A DNA stretch of 64,000 bases from Hygrophila difformis (GCA_030278955.1 JAOANR010000001.1:40202890-40266889), one strand, 5' to 3'; counted from the stretch's first letter, positions 11,311-23,242 are shown. Notes: generated by a model from the letters alone, not told the origin. Translations and numbers: made by a program.

Positions 11311-12826
11311 TGTAACACCCCGGTTTTTCAGACATGCGGGTGTTACCGCCACATCTCCTAAATAAGGCTCGATCTAACACATCGGCTTATTCAGCAGATG
11401 CTAAGGCTAACACGAGTATATCAATTATCCATTTCAAACAACCATGCTTAAACATAAAAGATATAATATTTTATAAAAGCGAAGGTCGTTTCTCAAAACA
11501 AGTTACAGAGGGAAATTACAACTGACTTTCGTATTATACATGATATAGCAAAATCATAATACAACATTGACAAAATGTCTGACATCTTCAAAAACAACTA
11601 ATGAAAGTACTTTATGCAGAAAATATGTAGGTGTAGTGCTCCCCTCCCCTGTCAGTCTTTAGTCTTACCCTGGGAGGAAAAAGAAATAAAGAAGAAGGAT
11701 TATCAACGATTGATTCGCTGGTAAGTTCCCTATACTCGGAACCCACGAACAACCAAACAATTATATACAGAACAAGGCTGCTATCAAATCAATAAGCAGG
11801 GGCGCAATAATAGAGGCAACACAATAATGGTACTCTCAAATCAGCAATCAGCAATTCAACAATATATAATATTAATTTCGGGATCAACCCGAAATCCTCA
11901 ACAAGGGCAAATGCCAAGATATGAATAACCATCTCAATGATTGCATGCATGTTAGAGGGATTCAGAATGAACCTCACAATACCGGTATCCTGACTAAATC
12001 TCGGGTCTCACCCGATCTCATTTAGATCAGGGGTCACTCTATATGGCATTTTCCAGTGCCTACTGAACACGGCCGTCACACGGCAGTCAACCTCAATCAT
12101 GCTTGTTATCTATTAATCAGTAGATAATTATCCTTTAAGGGCGCTCGCAGGCCAAAGAGTCAACAATAAGATGATTACCTCACCAGGTTCAATAAAGATC
12201 AACAATGAATTGGTTTCACTCATAATACGCCATTAAACCCCTCGGCGGGATGGCTATAACCTATGTTGCCGTACTTAGGGCATATAGTCAAAAGGTTATT
12301 TATACAGCGAATTTCTACGTACATCAAAGGCAATCGGAACGAAGTCAAAAGAAATATGCGACGGAAACAAGTGCAACAGGAACAACAAGGCTAACAATTA
12401 AAACAATGATCAGTGAACGAACAAGCGATAACGGACATTGTAGGCCAATAGGAAACAATAAAAGTCTACTACTAGTAGGGCAAGAACGAAAAATAATGCC
12501 AACTACTAAAGCAGGAACAAAAATAAAGGCCTACTACTAAGGCAAAGACAACCTAAATAAATAGGGGAAACGGAAAAAGGTGGGCCAAACAAAGACAACT
12601 AAATAAATAGGGAAAGCGGATAAAGAAAGCGAATAAAAATAATAAAGACGGAAAGCATAGGAAACTTACTCTACTACAAAATTTATACTAACACCGACGC
12701 CTAGCAGTTCCTTAGTGCCTCCACGGCTACTATTCTGCTACAAAAATAAAATTATTAAGGTCTCTCTCTTAAAAGAAAGACCGGGACTGGGGCGAAGCAA
12801 TTAGCATCACCCTAATAATAATAATA

Positions 12827-12872
<46 letters not shown>

Positions 12873-13402
12873 TTTTACTATCCAAGCTTACCTCTGTAAA
12901 CTCGGATGGATTGTGGCAAGATAAAGGCAAGGCGTAGTAAGCTATATATAGATGAGGTTGGAGGTGGCTTGAAATAAAAATTTCGATGTGGGACAAATTC
13001 ATGTAGTGCTTACGTCACCTCTCTCTACTTCTTTACATTCATTTGCTCCTCTTAAGAAAAATTTTGTGCATGTGTTTTGTTTTTTCTTTGCACTTTTTTT
13101 TTAAAAAAAACATAAAATTTAATGCTACGTATATATATACATATTTTAATTGGCACATACTAATAACCATTAATAAGGTTTAAAATACAAATAATACCCT
13201 TTACTAATAGTAATTTTTTTTATATATACATAATACTCATAATTACTTTTAAACATTATATCTTTAAAAAAAATGCAACAATACCCTTTCGTACAATTTT
13301 AATAACCTCAAAAATAATCACCCCAAAATAATATTGAGAATATAATCCCATAAAAATAACAATAATACTAATTGCTTTATAGTAAAAATTATGGGTGTTA
13401 CA
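11311..13402 (-). repeat. Element B 3' LTR
   Basis: 2,092 bp, bounded by TG..CA. It holds (AAT)n, a TATA-like TATATATAG around 12942-12951 (minus sense) and the stem-loop/acceptor module at about 11670-11726, where the acceptor AG is intact (CCCAGGG). Confidence 0.93.
12813..12869. repeat. (AAT)n microsatellite in 3' LTR of B
   Basis: About 19 units with one GTA interruption. The 5' LTR copy (20812-20853) has about 14 units and the related LTR E1 (52870-52944) about 25, so this locus varies in length between copies. Confidence 0.9.
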
Positions 13403-13439
13403 ATCTACCCCCTTAAGAAATGACTTCGTCCCCGAAGTC
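13403..13439 (-). promoter_or_regulatory. Element B polypurine tract with adjacent hairpin
   Basis: The minus strand reads TTAAGGGGGTAGAT immediately before the 3' LTR, the expected plus-strand primer. Just upstream is a perfect 7-bp stem GACTTCG/CGAAGTC with a 4-nt loop (13422-13439). Confidence 0.8.
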
Positions 13440-13569
13440 AATATTTCGTTTCTGAAAAAAAAAAATGAGGTAAGTAATAACCAACAATGCCAAAAATAAA
13501 ATATACCAAAATCATACCATATTGAGAGTAACGTGATAACTTAGAATGGGGTATCACACCCGACTCTAG

Positions 13570-16500
13570 TTATTGCCTCATAACTCTATCGTTTTCGGCA
13601 AAAAGTTCCGGATACTTTTGCCGCATCTCAACTTCTGTTTCCCATGTTTGCTCTTCAGTGCCATGATTCGACCAAATAACTCTAACTAGGCGTATGGTCC
13701 TATTTCTCGTCTTTCGTTCCTTTGTGTCAACGATCCGAAGTGGTTTCTCTTCATAAGTAAGATCTTCATCTAAATTTATTGTTTCCGGCTGGAGAACATG
13801 TGCCGGATCGTGAACGTATTTTCGCAGTTGTGAGATGTGGAATACATCATGTACCGCACCCAACGCTGGTGGTAGAGCAAGTTTGTAGGCGAGACTACCT
13901 ACATGTTCCAAAATCTCATATGGCCCAATGAATCGCGGGCTCAGTTTTCCCTTTTTCCCGAAACGCATTATGCCGCGCATTGGAGAAATCTTCAACATCA
14001 CTTTATCACCAACTTGGAATTCAACATTTTGTCGTTTGGGGTCCACGTAGTGTTTTTGGCGATCTTGAGCTGCTTTCATTTTCTGTCTGATGAGCTCGAT
14101 TGCCTTTACTGTTTCCTCCAACATATCGTGTCCTACTACCACTCCATCGTCATCCTTGTTCCAACATAGTGGGCTTCGACACCTTCGTCCATAAAGAGCT
14201 TCAAATGGGGACATACCGATACTGGTATGATAACTATTGTTATAGGAGAACTCAATTAGAGGTAAATGAGTCTCCCAACTACCTTTGAACTCCAATATGC
14301 AGGCTCTGAGCATATCTTCCAAAGTTTGGATGGTCCTTTCTGTTTGACCATCTGTCATTGGGTGGAAGGCAGTACTCATCTTGATCTTTGTACCCAATGC
14401 TGTTTGTAATTTCTGCCAAAAGTTGGAGATGAATCGACTATCGCGATCTGACACTATGTCATCTGGAATTCCGTGTCTTCGAACAACATTGTCAATGTAG
14501 GCTCTAGCCATCTGATCCATTGACCATGTGTTCTTCATGGGAATAAAGATAGCACTTTTAGTCAAACGGTCGACTATCACCCATATCTTGTTCATACCCC
14601 GTGGGGTCGTGGGTAACCCAGAGACAAAATCCATAGATATACTATCCCACTTCCATGCGGGTATCTCTAGGGGCTGTACTAATCCGAGTGGTTTCTTTCT
14701 TTCTGCTTTGACCTTCTGGCAAGTCAAACACCTTGCCACAAATTCAGCTACTTCGCGCTTCATCCTCGGCCACCAAAATGTCTTCTTCAAATCCTTGTAT
14801 AACTTATCTCCTCCAAGATGCACTGAATAAGGTGTTTCATGTCCTTCCATTATCCTCTTCTTTAAATCCTCACACTTCTGCGGGACACACCATCTTCCTT
14901 TGTATCTAATACTTCCATCGTCATGGACCTTGAATTCAGTGATTTTTCCTTCATTTATCTTCTGCTTGATACGGTCCAGCTTGACGTCTCCTACTTGGTT
15001 TTCACGCATTTCATCGAACCAAGTAGGTTGGATTGTCATAGCGCTCAGTACAGTATGGACAGTACCCTGGTAGACAAGTTCGATGTCCAAACGCATTAAG
15101 TCCATGTAAAGCTCTGCTGGCACAATCCTCGTATTCATTAGGTGCGTCGACTTTCGACTCAAAGCATCTGCAACTACATTTGCCTTCCCTTCATGATAGG
15201 CAATGTCGAGGTCGTAATCTTTAATCAATTCGAGCCATCTTCTTTGGCGCATATTCAACTCCTTCTGAGTGAATATATACTTTAAACTCTTATGATCTGT
15301 GAGGATCTTGCAAGTTCGTCCATATAGGTAATGGCGCCAAATCTTCAATGCAAAAACGATCGCAGCTAACTCAAGGTCATGCGTTGGGTAATTTTCCTCA
15401 TGAGGTCGCAACTGCCTTGATGCGTATGAAATGACTTTGCCTTGTTGCATTAAAACGCAACCCAATCCACTCTTCAAGGCATCAGTATATATCTCGAAGT
15501 TATCTCCTTCCGTAGGTAAGGTCAAAACTGGGGCAGTTGTCAACCTTCGTTTCAGCTCGTGAAATGCAGTCTCGCATTCGGGAGTCCAATCATACTTCAA
15601 TCCCTTCTTCAACATCTGTGTCAATGGCCTCGCAATCTTTGAGAAATCCTTAACGAAACGTCTATAATAGCCAGCTAGGCCAAGAAAGCTTCGTATCTCC
15701 GTTTGATTAGTTGGCCTTGGCCACTCAGACATCGCGGAAATCTTTAAAGGATCTACCTCTACTCCTTCAGCTGATACCACATGCCCTAAAAAGGCTACTT
15801 TATCTAGCCAAAACTCACATTCAGAAAGTTTGGCGTAGAGTTGGTGCTCTCTTAATAATTGCAAGACTTCTCGTAAGTGTCGTGCATGTTCCTCTTCGTC
15901 CTTCGAGTAGACTAATATGTCATCTATAAATACGAAAACACACGTATCCAATAACTTCCTAAAAACGTTATTCATGAGGCCCATAAATACTGCAGGCGCG
16001 TTTGTCAACCCAAAAGACATCACTGTGAACTCATAATGTCCATAACGGGTTCGAAACGCGGTCTTCGGTATATCCTTCTCAGCAACCCTTAACTGGTGAT
16101 ATCCAGATCGAAGATCTATTTTCGAAAACACTTTTGCGCCTCGAAGTCGATCAAACAAATCTTCTATCCTTGGCAAAGGATATTTGTTCTTAATAGTCAC
16201 TTGATTTAGGCCTCTATAATCGATACATAACCTCAATCCGCCATCTTTCTTCTTGACGAAGAGAACTGGTGCACCCCACGGAGATGTACTGGGGCGGATG
16301 TAGCCCTTCTTAAGCATGTCTTCTAACTGCTCCTTTAGCTCTTTCATCTCAGCTGGGGCCATGCGATAAGGAGCTTTAGAAATGGGCTCTGTTCCAGGCA
16401 CTAAATCAATAGTAAACTCTACTTCCCGAGCTGGGGGCAAGCCAGGAATCTCATCTGGAAAGACATCTGGATATTCCAGTATTGTATCAATCTCTTTCTC

Positions 16501-17583
16501 TTCGACTTGCATGTTATATACATAACAAGCATACAGTGGGTAACCTTTCTTCACTAGAGTCCTTAATTGTAGAGATGATACTATTTTTATGCACGACTTC
16601 GTTGGTTGTGCATAATAGAATACCTTATCGCCTTTTGGACTCTGGAGTGTGACTTTCTGTTTCTGGCACTCAATTTTCGCTTTATATAGTGCCAACCAAT
16701 CCATTCCCAAAATTATATCGAAATCCGATAAAGGGAACTCAGTTAAGTTAGATGGGAACTCAATGTTATTAATCAACAAAGGGACCTGAGAGTACTGTTT
16801 AGAGCAAGGGACTATTCCCCCAGATGGTAGAGAGATTCCAAACGAAATTGTACTAGGTTCAAAGAGTCCTAGTTGGGATACTATGTTCGAGGATATAAAA
16901 GAACAACTAGCTCCTGAATCAAATAACGCCTTAATAGGAGTGCTGGAAATTGTAAGCGTACTAGTCATCACGTTTCCATGCTCAAGCACATCGGCTTGGT
17001 TTAGCACATTAAGTCGTCCCACTGGCTGTTGTTGCGGCTGTGTAGAGTTGTTACGGTTCCCATTACGTCCAACTCCTGTATCTCGTATATTCTGCCTCTG
17101 GATTCCATTTCCACGATCATTCCTGGGGCGATCTCCCCTGTTATTGCCTTGATTACCTTCCAGATCATCCCTTTTTGTAATCCTGTCAAGACGAGTAAAG
17201 CAAGTGACTCGTTGATGACCTTCCCGACCACATCTATAGCAAGAATTTCTTCCAGGGCATGCTTGGCATAAATGGCGTCTTTGGCATTTGGGGCATGGAG
17301 AAGGAAGTGGCTCATTCCTGCTAACAGGTGGACGAGTGTCGATGCCACGATCATTTCTCCTACCATCTCGATCTCTTCCTTGGTTTCTGTTGTCGTCCCT
17401 TCGACCAAAATATCCTCGTTTATTCTGGTTAGACTCTTGTTGCTGGAACTTGTTGCTGGCTTCTGCTCCACTAAACTTTCTCTTTTGCTGCAGAATTCGA
17501 GACATAGTGACTGCTCGATCATAGACCTTTTGAAGGCTTGTAAACTGTTTCCCTCCAAATGCTTCACGGATTGAAAAATTCAA
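13570..17583 (-). CDS. Element B Gag C-terminus and Pol polyprotein
   Basis: About 1,337 open codons, minus strand. Order: end of Gag, double zinc knuckle ([13 protein letters not shown], then [14 protein letters not shown]), aspartic protease ([12 protein letters not shown]), reverse transcriptase ([25 protein letters not shown], active site FIDDI), RNase H ([12 protein letters not shown]), integrase with an HHCC zinc finger ending CLTCQ, catalytic Asp residues in SMDFVSGL and VSDRDSRF and the downstream Glu region, then a chromodomain-like tail ([14 protein letters not shown]... RVIWSNHG...TWE). These proteins copy the RNA to DNA and insert it; the tail probably targets chromatin. There is no ATG at the 5' end: the frame joins gag upstream and is separated from it by a one-base loss at about 17,588. 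The stop TAA is at 13572-13570. Confidence 0.93.
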   Translation of the reverse strand: MNFSIREAFGGKQFTSLQKVYDRAVTMSRILQQKRKFSGAEASNKFQQQESNQNKRGYFGRRDDNRNQGRDRDGRRNDRGIDTRPPVSRNEPLPSPCPKCQRRHLCQACPGRNSCYRCGREGHQRVTCFTRLDRITKRDDLEGNQGNNRGDRPRNDRGNGIQRQNIRDTGVGRNGNRNNSTQPQQQPVGRLNVLNQADVLEHGNVMTSTLTISSTPIKALFDSGASCSFISSNIVSQLGLFEPSTISFGISLPSGGIVPCSKQYSQVPLLINNIEFPSNLTEFPLSDFDIILGMDWLALYKAKIECQKQKVTLQSPKGDKVFYYAQPTKSCIKIVSSLQLRTLVKKGYPLYACYVYNMQVEEKEIDTILEYPDVFPDEIPGLPPAREVEFTIDLVPGTEPISKAPYRMAPAEMKELKEQLEDMLKKGYIRPSTSPWGAPVLFVKKKDGGLRLCIDYRGLNQVTIKNKYPLPRIEDLFDRLRGAKVFSKIDLRSGYHQLRVAEKDIPKTAFRTRYGHYEFTVMSFGLTNAPAVFMGLMNNVFRKLLDTCVFVFIDDILVYSKDEEEHARHLREVLQLLREHQLYAKLSECEFWLDKVAFLGHVVSAEGVEVDPLKISAMSEWPRPTNQTEIRSFLGLAGYYRRFVKDFSKIARPLTQMLKKGLKYDWTPECETAFHELKRRLTTAPVLTLPTEGDNFEIYTDALKSGLGCVLMQQGKVISYASRQLRPHEENYPTHDLELAAIVFALKIWRHYLYGRTCKILTDHKSLKYIFTQKELNMRQRRWLELIKDYDLDIAYHEGKANVVADALSRKSTHLMNTRIVPAELYMDLMRLDIELVYQGTVHTVLSAMTIQPTWFDEMRENQVGDVKLDRIKQKINEGKITEFKVHDDGSIRYKGRWCVPQKCEDLKKRIMEGHETPYSVHLGGDKLYKDLKKTFWWPRMKREVAEFVARCLTCQKVKAERKKPLGLVQPLEIPAWKWDSISMDFVSGLPTTPRGMNKIWVIVDRLTKSAIFIPMKNTWSMDQMARAYIDNVVRRHGIPDDIVSDRDSRFISNFWQKLQTALGTKIKMSTAFHPMTDGQTERTIQTLEDMLRACILEFKGSWETHLPLIEFSYNNSYHTSIGMSPFEALYGRRCRSPLCWNKDDDGVVVGHDMLEETVKAIELIRQKMKAAQDRQKHYVDPKRQNVEFQVGDKVMLKISPMRGIMRFGKKGKLSPRFIGPYEILEHVGSLAYKLALPPALGAVHDVFHISQLRKYVHDPAHVLQPETINLDEDLTYEEKPLRIVDTKERKTRNRTIRLVRVIWSNHGTEEQTWETEVEMRQKYPELFAENDRVMRQ

Positions 17584-18362
17584 TCTAGCTCAAACCTCTG
17601 AGCTCTCGCTTCGTCAGTGGAAGCCAAGTCAGGTGCAAACCTCAACAGTTCTAAGAATTTTGCATGATACTCTTGCACGCTCAAGTTCCCTTGTCGCAAA
17701 GTCATGAATTCTTCATATTTGGCTTGCTTCACACTTGAAGGATAGAATCGATTCCTTAAGTCGGCCACGAACTGTTCCCAGTAGTATGTATCTCTTTCAT
17801 TGTCTATTAATTCCTCATGGGTCCGCCACCATGCATCAGCTTCACCTCTCAGATAGTATGAGGCAATATGGACAGCTTGTTCCTCAGGACATTGTGTAGC
17901 ATTCAAAAGTTTCTCGAATGTCCTAACCCAGTCCTCTAGTCGTGCTGGATCCTCCTGTCCCTCATATATAGGTGGATTGTAATGTGCCACTAAGCTCAAA
18001 TAATTGGTAGGTTGGGTGGGTTGACGAGTGGCCTGATTCTGGACGGCAGCTCCCAAAGTAGCCAACAGTTGTTGCATCATTGCCATGGGGTCTACATGTG
18101 GAGGGGGTGCCACATTGTCTCCTTCTGGTGGGACTTGGTCAGGCTGTTCTTGGGCCTGATTGACGTTTTCGTTAAGTTCGTTTGGATTCTCAAGAGGTTG
18201 GGCATCCATCGGAAGCTCAGCTGGAGGCAGAGGTGGTTGATCATTTATTTGGTTCCTCATATTCTCTTCAGTTGGGACCACCGGTCGCCTCTGTCGGTAA
18301 TTCCTGGTGTTTCTAGATATCGAGTCTTCAGGGACGGGATTAATTCTATCACCGCGTACCAT
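17580..18362 (-). CDS. Element B Gag, frameshifted at its end
   Basis: ATG at 18362 ([10 protein letters not shown]); 260 codons. After a Pro- and Gln-rich N-terminus comes the retrotransposon Gag core: [18 protein letters not shown], then [11 protein letters not shown], then [18 protein letters not shown] and [15 protein letters not shown], the capsid-like domain that forms virus-like particles. The frame stops at TGA (17582-17580) straight after RFEL. The homologous gags here (near 28770 and 63260) continue without a stop, so a single base has been lost. Everything downstream lies in the pol frame. A programmed frameshift is possible but unlikely because the relatives have one continuous frame. 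Confidence 0.88.
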   Translation of the reverse strand: MVRGDRINPVPEDSISRNTRNYRQRRPVVPTEENMRNQINDQPPLPPAELPMDAQPLENPNELNENVNQAQEQPDQVPPEGDNVAPPPHVDPMAMMQQLLATLGAAVQNQATRQPTQPTNYLSLVAHYNPPIYEGQEDPARLEDWVRTFEKLLNATQCPEEQAVHIASYYLRGEADAWWRTHEELIDNERDTYYWEQFVADLRNRFYPSSVKQAKYEEFMTLRQGNLSVQEYHAKFLELLRFAPDLASTDEARAQRFELD

Positions 18363-18610
18363 TCTGCGGAGAATAGCTATTAGTACTACCTCCTTAAGTG
18401 AGTTAAGGACAAAAATATATAACAACAAAGTCCTGGGCCCGTGGGCTGCCTACGTACCCTTTTTAGGGGGATCAAGGACTAACGTAGTTCTGATTTATAT
18501 ACAAAAGTCATCTAGATCTATATAAAGTTAGCAAAATAGTGGCCAGATAATAAGCAAAATATGGCCTATGGCAAAACTATACAGAAGTGACAAAACATCT
18601 AGTAGTCGAG

Positions 18611-19111
18611 CTAAACACTGTGCGGAGTAGGCCCACCCAGGACGCAGATCGGAGAGCCTGGGGGCGTGGGTGTGTGCGCTGAACCAACACTCTCGTCCGG
18701 GTCCTCCTCCCCTGGATCCTCAGGGTCCTCCTCACGATGAGAGGGGCTCCCACTGTGATGTCGCTCTGGCTGGGGCTGAGGGCCGCAATGAGGGGGCCAG
18801 TCTCGTCGCGCCGAAGGTCGGACGACTGCCAACGGGACTGCAATCACAGGTGGGGGCGGTATAGCTTGAGCAACGGGTCTCGCCGGTGTACTGGGTCCTG
18901 CAATAGGCCTATCGTAGGGTAGCTGGCCATGTAACGCAGTATAAAGTCGATACTCGGCATCGACCCGTTGGAACCTCTCCTGCCGCGCTTCTTCTTCAGC
19001 CTTACGCAATCTGTCCCTCAACTCTCGATCTTCATATCTCAACTCCGCGTTCTCAGATATCAGTGTAGTCAGTGCAGCGACCGTCCGATGCGGATCGTTT
19101 GGAGAAGTCAT
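18611..19111 (-). CDS. Element B leader ORF, coiled-coil protein
   Basis: 166 codons from an ATG at 19111, lying between the primer site (19308) and gag (18362). Residues about 1-75 are charged and heptad-like (LRYEDRELRDRLRKAEEEA), a predicted coiled coil. The rest is Pro-rich and then acidic (REEDPEDPGEEDPDESV). No known domain is recognised. A degenerate homologue sits at the same place in element E (54585-54253), and a different coiled-coil ORF occupies this position in element C (27665-28000). The recurring position suggests a real accessory protein. It might be translated from a spliced or subgenomic RNA; that is inference. Confidence 0.6.
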   Translation of the reverse strand: MTSPNDPHRTVAALTTLISENAELRYEDRELRDRLRKAEEEARQERFQRVDAEYRLYTALHGQLPYDRPIAGPSTPARPVAQAIPPPPVIAVPLAVVRPSARRDWPPHCGPQPQPERHHSGSPSHREEDPEDPGEEDPDESVGSAHTPTPPGSPICVLGGPTPHSV

Positions 19112-19296
19112 TTTCTACAATATTTAAATACTGAGTATAGAGCTACTTGACTAGATAGAAATACGTATAAATCCCTAAATGACCCCTGTGTAGTGCATTG
19201 CAATGTATGCAAAATTTGAAAGGGTAGAATCCCTAAGAAGATGTCGCGATTTAAAATTATTATTTATATAAAAGATATCCTGAAAAATAGTTGGAC

Positions 19297-19308
19297 GCTC
19301 TGATACCA
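19297..19308 (-). other. Element B primer-binding site (initiator Met tRNA)
   Basis: Minus strand TGGTATCAGAGC, 3 nt after the 5' LTR end (19312), complementary to the 3' end of initiator Met tRNA. Confidence 0.93.
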
Positions 19309-19311
19309 CTC

Positions 19312-20811
19312 TGTAACACCCCAGTTTTTCAGACACGCGGGTGTTACCGCCACATCTCCTAAATAAGGCTCGATCTAACACATCGGCTTCAGCAGATGCT
19401 AAGGCTAACACGAGTATATCAATTATCCATTTCAAACAACCATGCTTAAACATAAAAGATATAATATTTTATAAAAGCGAAGGTCGTTTCTGAAAACAAG
19501 TTACAGAGGGAAATAACAACTGACTTTCGTATTATACATGATATAGCAAAATCATAATACAACATTGACAAAATGTCTGACATCTTCAAAAACAACTAAT
19601 GAAAGTACTTTATGCAGAAAATATGTAGGTGTAGTGCTCCCCTCCCCTGTCAGTCTTTAGTCTTACCATGGGAGGAAAAAGAAATAAAGAAGAAGGATTA
19701 TCAGCGACAGATTCGCTGGTAAGTTCCCTATACTCGGAACCCACGAACAACCAAACAATTATATACAGAACAAGGCTGCTATCAAATCAATAAGCAGGGG
19801 CGCAATAATAGAGGCAACACAATAATGGTACTCTCAAATCAGCAATCAGTAATTCAACAATATATAATATTAATTTCGGGATCAACCCGAAATCCTCAAC
19901 AAGGGCAAATTCCAAGATATGAATAACCATCTCAATGGTTGCATGCATGTTAGAGGGATTCAAAATGAACCTCACAATACCGGTATCTTGACTAAATCTC
20001 GGGTCTCACCCGATCTCATTTAGATTAGGGGTCACTCTATATGGCATTTTCCAGCGCCTACTGAACACGGCCGTCACACGGCAGTCAACCTCAATCATGC
20101 TTGTTATCTATTAATCAATAGATAATTACCCTTTAAGGGCGCCCGCAGGCCAAAGAGTCAACAATAAGATGGATTACCTCACCAGGTTCAATAAAGATCA
20201 ACAATGAATTGGTTTCACTCAAAATATGCCATTAAACCCCTCGGCGGGATGGCTATAACCTATGTTGTCGTACTTAGGGCATATAGTCAAAAGGTTATTT
20301 ATACAGCGAATTTCTACGTACATCAAAGGCAATCGGAACGAAGTTAAAAGAAATATGCGACGGAAACAAGTGCAACAGGAACAACAAGGCTAACAATTAA
20401 AACAATGATCAGTGAACGAACAAGCGATAACGGATATTGTAGGCCAATAGGAAACAATAAAAGTCTACTACTAGTAGGGCAAGAACGAAAAATAATGCCA
20501 ACTACTAAAGCAGGAACAAAAATAAAGGTCTACTACTAAGGCAAAGACAACCTAAATAAATAGGGGAAGCGGAAAAAGGAAAGCCAAACAAAGACAACTA
20601 AATAAATAGGGAAAGCGGATAAAGAAAGCGAATAAAAATAATATAGACGGAAAGCATAGGAAACTTACTCTACTGCAAAATTTATACTAACACCGACGCC
20701 TATCAGTTCCTTAGTGCATCCCCGGCTACTATTCTTCTACAAAAATAAAATTATTAAGGTCTCTCTCTTAAAAGAAAGACCGGGACTGGGGCGAAGCAAT
20801 TAGCATCACCC

Positions 20812-20856
<45 letters not shown>

Positions 20857-21390
20857 TTTTACTATCCAAGCTTACCTCTGTAAACTCGGATGGATTGTGG
20901 CAAGATAAAGGCAAGGCGTAGTAGGCTATATATAGATGAGGTTGGAGATGGCTTGAAATAAAAATTTCGATGTGGGACAAATTCATGTAGTGCTTACGTC
21001 ACCTCTCTCTAATTCTTTACATTCATTTGCTCCTCTTAAGAAAAATTTTGTGCATGCGTTTTGTTTTTTCTTTGCACTTTTTTTTTTTAAAAAAAATAAC
21101 ATAAAATTTAATGCTACGTATATATATACATATTTTAATTGGCACATACTAATAACCATTAATAAGGTTTAAAATACAAATAATACCCTTTACTAATAGT
21201 AATTTTTTATATATATACATAATACTCATAATTACTTTTAAACATTATATCTTTAAAAAAAATGCAACAATACCCTTTTGTACAATTTTAATAACCTCAA
21301 AAATAATCACCCAAAATAATATTGAGAATATAATCCCATAAAAATAACAATAATACTAATTGCTTTATAGTAAAAATTATGGGTGTTACA
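19312..21390 (-). repeat. Element B 5' LTR
   Basis: 2,079 bp, TG..CA. Compared with the 3' LTR it has a shorter (AAT)n (20812-20853) and scattered substitutions. In its stem-loop module the stem is perfect (CAGCGA/TCGCTG, 19702-19718), but the acceptor-like CCCAGGG is changed to CCCATGG at about 19669. Confidence 0.93.
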
Positions 21391-22030
21391 TCACATATCA
21401 GTAGTGTGAAGAAAATCACTGTGTGCTTAACTGCACAATGAAAATTGAATTCAATCCGTTCAACCCACCCACCCTAGAAAACCAAATTGGGACAAATCCA
21501 ATTCCACCTATTCAACTCAAAAGAACCAATTACACTAAACCCTACCTAATACAAGGAATTTTAGAAAAATATATTTATGGTTAGTAAATACTTACGCTGG
21601 GTGTTGAAGAGGATCCGTCCATGGCTTTCGTCTAATTTCACCTTCTTCAAAAATCACTTCTTATGCTTCACTCCGTTCTCCGATCTCCACTCTGTAATTT
21701 CTTTTCGTGAGGAGTCCTTCCAAGAGGAGCTTATCTTCAATCTACTGCGAACGAATAATCTTGATTTCTCACCAGATTTCTTTTGAAATTGAAGGATATT
21801 ATGGGAATTTCTATTGGGTAACGCTGAAATTCCATCTCAAACGTCCGCTAAAACCATAATTGAAAAGGTTCCCATGGCTGGTGCTGTAAGGATGAAAAAA
21901 AAATGCGGAGATGCAAATATTAGTGAAATTGTCAGCAATGAGCTGCACTTGGCATCCGTTCTGCTTCTGGGGTTGCCATTCTTTTAGGATGCAGCTTGGT
22001 AAAGAGGGTGTGTGCAGCTGAATGCCAATG
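21391..22030 (-). other. Possible first exon of the captured sugar transporter
   Basis: The minus strand has ATG at 21622 followed by GACGGATCCTCTTCAACACC and a consensus donor GTAAGT after 21596 (MDGSSSTPS). The preceding C/T-rich sequence resembles a 5' UTR. It lies just across element B from the transporter exons and shares their strand, so it may be their first exon. Phase with the exon at about 10594 cannot be settled. Confidence 0.35.
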
Positions 22031-22058
22031 TACAAATATCTTGACTGAGTTTTGAAAG

Positions 22059-22390
22059 GAACTGCAAACAACATTATAGGAATAAGAACAAAAGATAGAC
22101 ATCAATGTCACAAATGCAATAAAGCAAACACAAGAATTTATCCAACTGGTAGTCTCGTACAAGTACTGTAATCCTGAAAATAAATTACCAACATGAAGAG
22201 GAAGATGAGATTGTTAACAATGACCTACGAATGAAATTCATTCTGTCTGTACGGTTGGAATTCTTTTGGAGTGCACCAAATTACTAAGGTTTCGAAGGAA
22301 CTGCAAGCAACAGTATAGCAAAAGAAACAAAAAGATGCAAATCAATGTTAGAAAGCAGTGAAGCGAAGAGAACGATTTATCCAACAATTA
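22059..22390 (-). repeat. Duplicated exon-like segments, ~240-bp spacing
   Basis: Positions about 22059-22150 and 22299-22390 align (GGAACTGCAA, CAACA, ATCAATGT, TTTATCCAAC). In minus sense each follows a TTGC(A/T)TGCAG-like acceptor and continues TTCCTTTCAAAAC or TTCCTTCGAAACC. Confidence 0.6.
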
Positions 22391-22404
22391 TTATGCACTC
22401 ACCT

Positions 22405-22584
22405 GTGAGGCTCGAAAGTTTTTTTTGCAACATGAGGTAAACATTTCCAAAGGCATTTGAAGATGAAGTCTGTGTTCAGGTGATTGTTTAGTACAGTAAG
22501 AAAAGCTCTTGAAACCCAACCATGAGTTTTGGCATGAGCGGCCGATTGAAGTAGTAAGTTGCCACATTCACCATTGAATGGCAA
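22405..22584 (-). pseudogene. Unidentified exon fragment with strong donor
   Basis: Minus-strand open stretch including GECGNLLLQSAAHAKTHGWV and ending CTCACAG|GTGAGTG, a near-perfect 5' splice site at about 22404. Protein family not recognised; it may be non-coding exon sequence. Confidence 0.35.
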
Positions 22585-23154
22585 GAAAAATTCTCATTTT
22601 TTGATCATTGCATAAATTAAAATGTTTATGTAGAATTTTTCTCTAGAACATACAGATGCGTTGATTGCAACACACAACTTCAGAATAATGACAAAACAAG
22701 TTAGAAAGCACAATTACCCAGTTAAACCATTGGCAGCATGACTGATTCATTGCTCAGGGTAGGCATACCTCTCTCAAATGAATCATAGAGAAGTTGTGCT
22801 CCATGCTCTGAATGGGTACACTAAATGGTTTGCTGGAGGAATTCTCTTTTAGAGAAGTGCGGCTATGATGACCACCGAAAATTGAGGATATTCCCCAAGC
22901 TGAACAAGAGCTGTTGACTGCTTAATAACCCAAATCACAATGTTAGGATTTCCTATTGTATTGCTATTTAGGTTTCTATCTATATTTTTTTTATTTTGTT
23001 ACCAACCCAACGGAGTATCTACATAACTTATTTTTACCATATAGATTTTTCTTCCACCTTCCCATCTGTCAGTACTCTTGAGGAAGGAACAACCACAGAA
23101 TCAATATATAAATATACTAAATAAACACCACTGCAAATGAAGGCAACATTTTAC
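22585..23154. other. Intron-like sequence, no gene seen
   Basis: AT-rich, no recognised coding match. Confidence 0.4.
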
Positions 23155-23242
23155 CAGCCTGTGCACGTTTCTCAGCCTCCAGAGCACCAACATGAATGCT
23201 TCCCGTTAATTCTCTGACATTCATATCAGTAGCAACAAGGGT
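23155..23242 (-). pseudogene. Unidentified captured exon (88 bp)
   Basis: Bounded in minus sense by TTCAG| and |GTAAAA, it encodes TLVATDMNVRELTGSIHVGA followed by LEAEKRAQA. It reads as a genuine conserved protein exon, but I do not recognise the family. It is co-oriented with the cytochrome c1 fragment but does not resemble any part of that protein. Confidence 0.5.

Larger units (their letters stand above)
11311..21390 (-). mobile_element. Full-length Ty3/gypsy chromovirus B
   Basis: Complete LTR retrotransposon, minus orientation, 10,080 bp. Perfect 5-bp target duplication TCACA at 11306-11310 and 21391-21395. LTRs of 2,092 and 2,079 bp begin TGTAACACCC and end GGGTGTTACA. The initiator-Met primer site is at 19297-19308 and a purine tract lies at 13403-13416. 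Order along the minus strand: LTR, leader ORF, gag, pol, LTR. The protein order PR-RT-RNaseH-IN and a chromodomain-like tail place it among chromoviruses, closest to Tekay/Del by general pattern. I count roughly 15 differences in the first 700-750 aligned LTR bases, so it is fairly young. It lies in an intron of the captured sugar-transporter fragment. Confidence 0.95.

Noticed and set aside
12769..13002. ORFs with poly-Ile or poly-Tyr runs (also 52853-53095)
   Set aside because: Translations of the (AAT)n microsatellite in LTRs of B and E.
19297..19308. tRNA gene suggested by TGGTATCAGAGC (also 27492, 48510, 62132)
   Set aside because: Only the 12-nt primer complement is present; there is no cloverleaf.
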